Shown here piece after piece: positions 57,831-64,000 of a DNA stretch of 64,000 bases; positions within the stretch are counted from its first letter, which is position 1, and every line of letters starts with the position of its first letter. The stretch is from Scedosporium boydii (lineage: Eukaryota; Ascomycota; Sordariomycetes; Microascales; Microascaceae), in NCBI GenBank assembly GCA_002221725.1, contig NJFT01000160.1, positions 1 through 64,000 on the forward strand, given 5' to 3'. The notes beneath the pieces are model-generated. The model saw nothing but the letters and a program-made list of their open reading frames with translations, ran no database searches and was not told the DNA's origin. The position numbers and the translations under genes were made by a program.

Positions 57831-60800
57831 GTCTGCAATGCAGCACACCCTTCTTCTCGGTCGGCCGAATTAACTTCGAGCTCGGCGCTTGCTGGGTCCT
57901 TAGCCGAGCCCACCATGGCAGACAATGCTAGTAAAATACAATTGAATACAAGTGTACTTCGTAGTTCTCCACCCTCCATTGTTCATCGTTCATCCCGAGT
58001 CGTGTCCCGAATTGCACCTTCAGGTCTTGGAATATTCAGGGTTCAGCCATTCGCCGCTGCTTGTTTGTTTCTATCGGTCATTCCATACGGCCCAGATAGA
58101 AGCAGTCTTGGGCTTCGTAATGACTCCAATCAATGATTACCGACAATTTGAGCCGAAATCAAGGGGTTAATACTGCTCTTTGGACGGGTGAATGAAGCAG
58201 GATTGCAGCTTGATCTTAGTGGACCTGGTAAGTATTATGGGAGTGGATTGGAGTGGATTCGATTTGGTCTGGCCTTGTGCGTCATCAGGAACTCGACCCG
58301 TGGTGTCAAAATTATCGAGGTCTCATCTCATATCCGTCCATCCCCTTTGGGTCTCCTAGTGTAGTGTAGCACTAACAAACCTAGCCTAAGTTCACAAGCG
58401 CCCACTTTTTTCACAATTTTCTTTTTGCATTGTTGCAATTGTGTCGCTTGCTTACGTATGATGCGGGTTTGGATGTGCTACAGGATGAGCAGCACGCACT
58501 CCATACCAAAGGTACACGATGCAATACAGTGAGCGGACCCAGATCGACCAAACTGGATGCTACATGCTTGTAAGTCGAGGGAGGGGGGTGATGGCAAACC
58601 TCAAAATACACCACATTCAGATATGTCGCTGTGCGGAGCTCTCCCCGTAGAAAACAACGGCTGGCTCGGCCTAAGAGAGCAAAAGGCGGGATGTGATGGC
58701 CGCAAAGGGGCAACTCCCCCATACTCCATCCCACTCTCAAAAGCCTGCGGTCGAGCCAAGATGGTGAAGAGAACCGAGCATAGCCAAAGCCAAGCCTGCG
58801 TTTCCGACACCCCGCCCAATCACTCTTTCGGAGGAAGAGAAAGCGCCGACGTCCTGCCTCAGTGCCTCTCGACTATCATTTCTCTTTTCCCCCCTCCTTT
58901 AACTGTGGTTGGCCCCTCAGCTCCGTTCCTCCCCGCGTTCACTGCAGGATCGCTGCAGAACGGATGGGCTAGGTTGCCTGGCCACAGCAGGATCGTAATG
59001 TACACCAGAGGCGTATATGTACGCGCAGATGCAGGGTGCTGGCTTTCTCCAGCCTCTAGCGGCAGGTGTGGCGGTTAAGCAGTCATGAACTGCGCTTCTC
59101 CTGCCGGAAGGGTCTGGGTGGTCTGGGTGTCCGTGAATAATGTTAATACCAAGTTGGTCTTTGGACCAGATGAGAGAGTTGACCCCACAACAAATCGGGA
59201 TGGTGGAAGTATCCCCCAAGGATTGATTGATCGGAGAAGGACCAGTCGCTTTCGTAGAGTCCTCTGAGCAATTGAACCTATGTGGGATTCGACCAGTTAA
59301 CTTCGTATCGGTGCCGGCCAAGACGAACAACGTTTGATTGATCGATCAATGGTAAGATCGAGTGCCAGGCTGGCTACACGAGGGTCCCAGCCCTTCCCGA
59401 AACCATCATGTTTCAAGGTCCGCTCAGGATAGACTCAACTTCCTTGATTTGATGGGTCAATCCCGCCATTAACGGCGAATCGCAACTGACCAGGCGCGCA
59501 ACGTTGCGCTATAGCCTAGCTGGCAGGCACAAAACCCACATTCTAACCAACGCTGGACTGAGCTGTACCAGTGACCCCAAATCCACATCAATTGATCTCG
59601 ATGCTGTGCATCACAGCACACGCCCACTTCCCGGGTCCTAATGTCCCCCCAAAATCATGAATACTTCCATCGCTCTAACCTGCCCATTTTCTGTGTTGTC
59701 TCTGCAGGAAGCATGGAAAAAATTTTCCACCACACCTCTACTCCCTTGATTATCTTCTATTATAGGAAACGGAATTCTGTTTCCCTTCCTTCTCTTAAAC
59801 TATTCACGCGACCAACGTTTGATGCCGGCTCACTCGGCACTTGGGGGTGGAAAGCAAGAAAGAGTGTGAGCAAGAGACGATGGAAAGCGAATTTGCTAGA
59901 AGCTTTCCGTCTTTTTCCCTTGCTTCCCCTCCCCATTCACGACAGTGAAGGAACGAAATCGTCCGAGGGTGTATCATGGCCCTCCAGTAAGCATCAAGAC
60001 GTTGAGCTTAGAGCCATGCAAGAGGAAATGGAAAATCGGCCCTGGCTAAGACCATCCTCGGCTATCTCCACCTACGAAAATACGCTATTGGCAGTCGGTT
60101 GCACCCGCAGAACAGCACCTAGGGTTCTATGGAACGCAGCCAGCTGGCTCGGCAGAGAGACCCCTCGATCCTTCAAGTGAAGTGCTGTCACTGACATCAT
60201 GCACGCATCAGCCGAGTCCAACCTCCAAGCTCGAACCTCAGGGCAGATCGTCGAATGGGAGAAAAGATACGCCACTAGCTTAAATTTGAGAGGCAAGAGA
60301 AGGGCTGTTCTAAGCCAAGCGAGACAAGGCGGTGGTGGTAATTATGTAGGAAACTAAATATTAGGACATCAACGTGACCAGAAGTGATCGGAAAGAGATT
60401 CATCTTGCGGTCCTCAGCGGAGATTGCGGAATTCTGGAAAGGGCGTATTGATTTGAGCAATCAATGACCGGGGCTATCGCTGGAATATCAGTGGGTATTG
60501 GAGGTTATCAGACAGCCTGGCTAGCTCATTACGTTGATTAATAGAAACATCTCCACCCCATCCATCATCGCGAGGTTGCTCGGAAAAGGCCCACGGAATC
60601 TAGGCAATCTTGGGAAAGGCTGGTGCCCGTCATTAATCCTTCATGCCATGCGAGCTTTGAGCTACTCCATACCAGCCATGTCGTGTGGAGTGCTGATTTT
60701 ACCAGCATGACCACATCCAGATGAAGCCAAGTCCGAACTAATATGCCCATCATCGATGTTGATGCTTGAACAGTGCAGCCACTACTGTACTCATCGACCA

Positions 60801-61144
60801 CCACCAACCACACGACACTAGTATTCTTATTACGAAGTGACTCCATCAATCCGCCAAATCCCTTCCGGCCGACCCCATTGCCGCACCTCAGGCCAGCACC
60901 GCCAGATCGGGATGGTGATGCGTAACCTCCCCGATTCAGCAGGAGCCGGTCGAATGAGATGCCTAAAATGGTGGACAACCCCAGAGAGTTGACACCATCG
61001 TCGCCCGAGTGCTACTGAATCGAAACGGGGTGGCTTGGAATTACCCTTCTAACCCTCTTAGGACAGAGCCAAGAAGTCTCACCGAGGCTCCTTCTCCCGA
61101 ATACCCCAAGTTTCAAGTCCACGGCTTATTGCTGCGGGCTCCAT

Positions 61145-61170
61145 TTTTTTCTTTTTTTTTTTTTTTTTTC
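61145..61170. repeat. Poly-T tract
   Basis: A near-continuous T run broken by a few C bases, followed by more T-rich sequence to about 61215. It may mark a transcript leader or 3' end, but no gene is supported on either side. Confidence 0.7.
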
Positions 61171-64000
61171 TTTTCTCTTTTTTTGCTCCTTCTCTTTTGT
61201 TGTCGCCTTTTTTACTGCAAGTCGGCTAGATGTGGGTACGCGGACTGTGGACAGTCCGTTAATATCACGGAGGGGACTGGTTGAATTTCCTGCTTCGTAT
61301 CCATTGGAGTTGGGGACTCTATCGGCCCCTTTTCCTTCTTCCCTTCTATTCTCTTCTCCTTTTTCCATCCGGGTTCTCCATCTCTTACGCGGATGCAACG
61401 AGGATGAAGCGGCTAATTCGCCCGGTTCGTTATCACAGCTTTGTGATCGGCCCGTCATCTGAAGCAAATGGAACGGCCTTCGGCGCCAAGAATTCCTTTT
61501 TGCTCTGCCTCCCATATTACCAGGCGGAGCTTCAGGATGGAAGGGCGCCCCGGAGGTGATGGTGACTGGCAAAACGCCGGTGTTATTTTCTGAGCTTCAG
61601 ACACAGGTTATGTACAATGGTGCGCCTCAATCAAGTATTGCTCCGTACTTCGTACTTGTTCCAAATGGGCGACTTGGCTGAAGCTTGTTGACGTATCACA
61701 GGACCCTGTTTGGAAATGGCCAACTTGGGGTCGTGCTCGTCATCCGTAATCTCCCGGAAGAAAGCTGCACCCCGAACCTTAGCTTCATGATTTTAGCTTA
61801 CCCCAGAAAAGCAGGAAGAAACACGAGCTGAATCGCCCAGCTTCCCAAAACATGTTCTCTTACCCGAGGTCCTTCGGTCCTTGTGCATTTTTTCCCCCCA
61901 ACCTTCTTCCTACAGACCGAGCAGTGCACGCGAGTTTTAAAGTCAGGGAAAACGCACGCATGCTGATGTGTTCAAACTGCCGTCATTCGTGGCAGCGTCT
62001 TGAGCCAAGGTTCCATGTGCAGCATCCTCCGCGGATTCGACATTTGATGTACCGTACCTGCGTATCTCCACAATCTCTGAAATCCAAGAATGCACTCTCA
62101 TGAAAGTACGAAGTACAATGTCAAGTCTCCCTTCGTAACTCTACCTGTCCGACACCCGCCGTTGCCGGTTCGGCGGGCGCCTGGCCCGAGTACCGAGAGA
62201 TCAGCCACCAGAAGCCTGACCAGTTACCGCCAGGCTCTGTCAAAACGGGCGGAGGCACCACTCAACAGCAACGAACTCTACTCTCACACCCGCCCCCCCT
62301 CCCCTCCATTCAAACGAGTATTAGTCTTGGCAATGAGGAGAAGACCTGATGCAGTATTATTCTATCCACTGCGCAAGTACCTGAGTATTCTAGGTTTTCA
62401 TTGAATCCCGTCAGCAAAAAGGATTGCGGGGAAGCGGCAATGCTATTTCGGTTGAGAGGAGATAATAAAACAAGATCGAAAAGAGCAAGGCTTGCAAAGG
62501 CGCAAGGATGAGGGTTCAACGACGAAGCGTTTGAGAATCACGGCAAGCCAAATGAAATGCGAACTACTCCCTGCCGAACACTTAAAACTAATTTCGGGCA
62601 GTTTTCTAGAAGACATTTCGAAACTTGATTCCACCACCAATCAGCGCGAGCCTCAACTTTTCGCTTCTCTGCTGAGGTAAGCAAATTTCGCTTGACCTAG
62701 AGCCGTGCGAGGATCCCCTTAAAACTGTGATTTACAGCTGTGCCTCCACCCAACAAAAATTCTTCGCACCAACAACTCCATTGTTTTGACAGGAAATTTT
62801 CTACCTCAACTGCTCTCTCTCTCTCACCTAGTCAGGCTTATCTTCTTCTCTCAGAGTTAAAACTTGCTTCAGAGAGCAATCAAGCTTTCTATCATCTCAT
62901 AAACATCAATCTGGTGCGCCGGCACCATCTGATGCTAACTCCAAGCATTTTGTTTCCTTCTTCGGCTCTACCACCCTTTTCGAGGCATGCACGCATCGCA
63001 TCGGTCCAAATGGTCCCAAGCTAGGGCGTCAAGAACCTTGATTATCCTTGGATGATAATTTCTGCGTTGTTACGCATCTTGACGCTGCCATCCTGCCGAT
63101 TGTGCCCGAAGCTTTTGCCTCCCTGACACCAACATTCGCCCTTTCGACTTTGAATCGGCGAGTTCCTGCCTACACCTTCCCAAACAGTCTTGAAGATGAC
63201 GAATCAAAATCTCATGCCTCAGGCGCTACCCAATCCAAGATGAGATGCAAGGTCAGTAGATACCGTGTTCTCGTCTTCGTGACTAGGATCCCATTCGCAG
63301 TTTCTGCTACCCCAGCCTCGAACCATTTTCGCTTCTTCAAACTGTCGGTCAAGCAGTGGCGGACCTGAAGCTCTCCAGGAGAGCTTAGGTGGATACCACG
63401 GTCTCTTAAGGCCTTGGCTATTTTACAGCCGCTCCATCAAGGGTGGTGAGCTACCATCATCCGACCCCCCATTTGGAGTCTTCTCAGAAGCCGATCTTCA
63501 TTCTCCCTACTGGTCACAATCTTTGGGAAGTTGGGGCCTTGGACTTATCCTCCCATTTCGTCATGGTTGCCACTTGGGACAACGTCGCTTCTATCTCTTT
63601 TTTTTTTATTCCCCCCACGCTCTTAGCTTCTACCAACGTGCTAGGGTGGGCAACCTGGCTACTCTATGTATCCTGTACCTATCCAACACGGGGGTTGCAT
63701 CCACCCCACGTGTGCCGCTGATAGCTTCAACTCATGGAGTAAGGTACAGCCTCATCGAGGCCCAATCTCCCAAAGATGATACCGGGGCATGTCGAACAAT
63801 CTCCTGGCGATCGATTGTCGGGATTTATTGATCAAGAGGAACAGGATGCATGACTTATATTGAACGTCAATGTTCACCCCCTTGGAAACAACCTAAAGTC
63901 AGCCCTTGGTGGTCATGCCTGACTGTGTCCTGTTCAGGCGCATCATTCGGTCGCTGATGAGAATTCTGTGCAACCATTCACCATCAGCTGCTGAGTGTGG

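Larger units (their letters stand above)
55002..64000. other. Long gene-free region
   Basis: About 9 kb in which I find no gene with recognisable protein blocks or consistent splicing. The first 1.5 kb are GA-rich and probably belong to the promoter and long leader of the copper-fist gene. Frames at 58557-59078 and 59641-60180 were considered and not accepted. Copies of the GTACTTCGTAC-type palindrome occur near 57140, 57403, 57770, 57949, 61641 and 62105. There is a GT-rich microsatellite at 55865-55935 and a long T run near 61145-61170. Confidence 0.45.

Noticed and set aside
59641..60180. 179-codon open frame
   Set aside because: No domain, mixed composition and no upstream promoter-like leader; likely chance.
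1..64000. CRISPR arrays, insertion sequences, long terminal repeats
   Set aside because: No regularly spaced repeats, transposase or reverse-transcriptase motifs, or long direct repeats were seen on either strand.

Overview
The window is nuclear DNA of a filamentous ascomycete (Pezizomycotina, probably a Sordariomycete). The evidence is: genes on both strands with short GT..AG introns (about 50-120 nt, most with a GTA start), C/T-rich leaders before start codons, strong preference for C at third codon positions in highly expressed genes, a nuclear tRNA-Asp split by a 10-nt intron, and families known from these fungi (ATG13, a copper-fist factor, a Zn2Cys6 factor, a fungal type III polyketide synthase). 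No bacterial, viral or transposon genes were recognised.

Layout. 0-3.6 kb: gene-free sequence upstream of the gluconeogenic enzyme PEP carboxykinase (3.6-6.3 kb, +), which carries an unusually long 695-nt intron. 7.0-8.0 kb (-): a methyltransferase-like membrane protein. 8.5-12.0 kb (-): a SNF2-family ATPase. 13.8-16.8 kb (-): autophagy factor ATG13. 16.8-20.0 kb: gene-free, rich in short palindromes. 20.0-25.0 kb (-): an ankyrin/RCC1/BTB protein. 27.2-30.5 kb: a divergent pair of unrecognised membrane proteins. 31.7-33.1 kb (+): a mitochondrial 2-oxodicarboxylate carrier. 33.6-35.2 kb (-): BUD22-like ribosome-biogenesis factor. 35.6-36.7 kb (+): a short-chain dehydrogenase; then tRNA-Asp; 37.3-38.9 kb (-): a type III polyketide synthase with an acidic tail. 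40.4-40.8 kb (+): a small four-helix membrane protein. 40.9-42.7 kb (-): BFR2/AATF. 43.2-43.9 kb (+): a SET-domain protein. 43.9-48.9 kb: no confident gene, one broken reading frame. 48.9-51.5 kb (+): a Zn2Cys6 transcription factor. 53.7-55.0 kb (-): a copper-fist transcription factor. 55.0-64.0 kb: no gene I can support.

Most genes are housekeeping and unrelated in pathway: carbon metabolism (PEPCK, carrier), 40S ribosome assembly (BUD22, BFR2), chromatin (SNF2, SET), autophagy (ATG13). The part most like an accessory locus is 35.6-40.8 kb (SDR, type III PKS, small membrane protein). The strongest unexplained sequence signal is a family of short palindromes built on GTACTTCGTAC / GTACGAAGTAC, plus a second one built on TTGATCAATTGATC. 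The occurrences I noted lie between genes or in untranslated sequence.

Exon boundaries were set by hand from splice signals and reading-frame continuity. Where I give a protein length, the summed exons are divisible by three and end in a stop codon.
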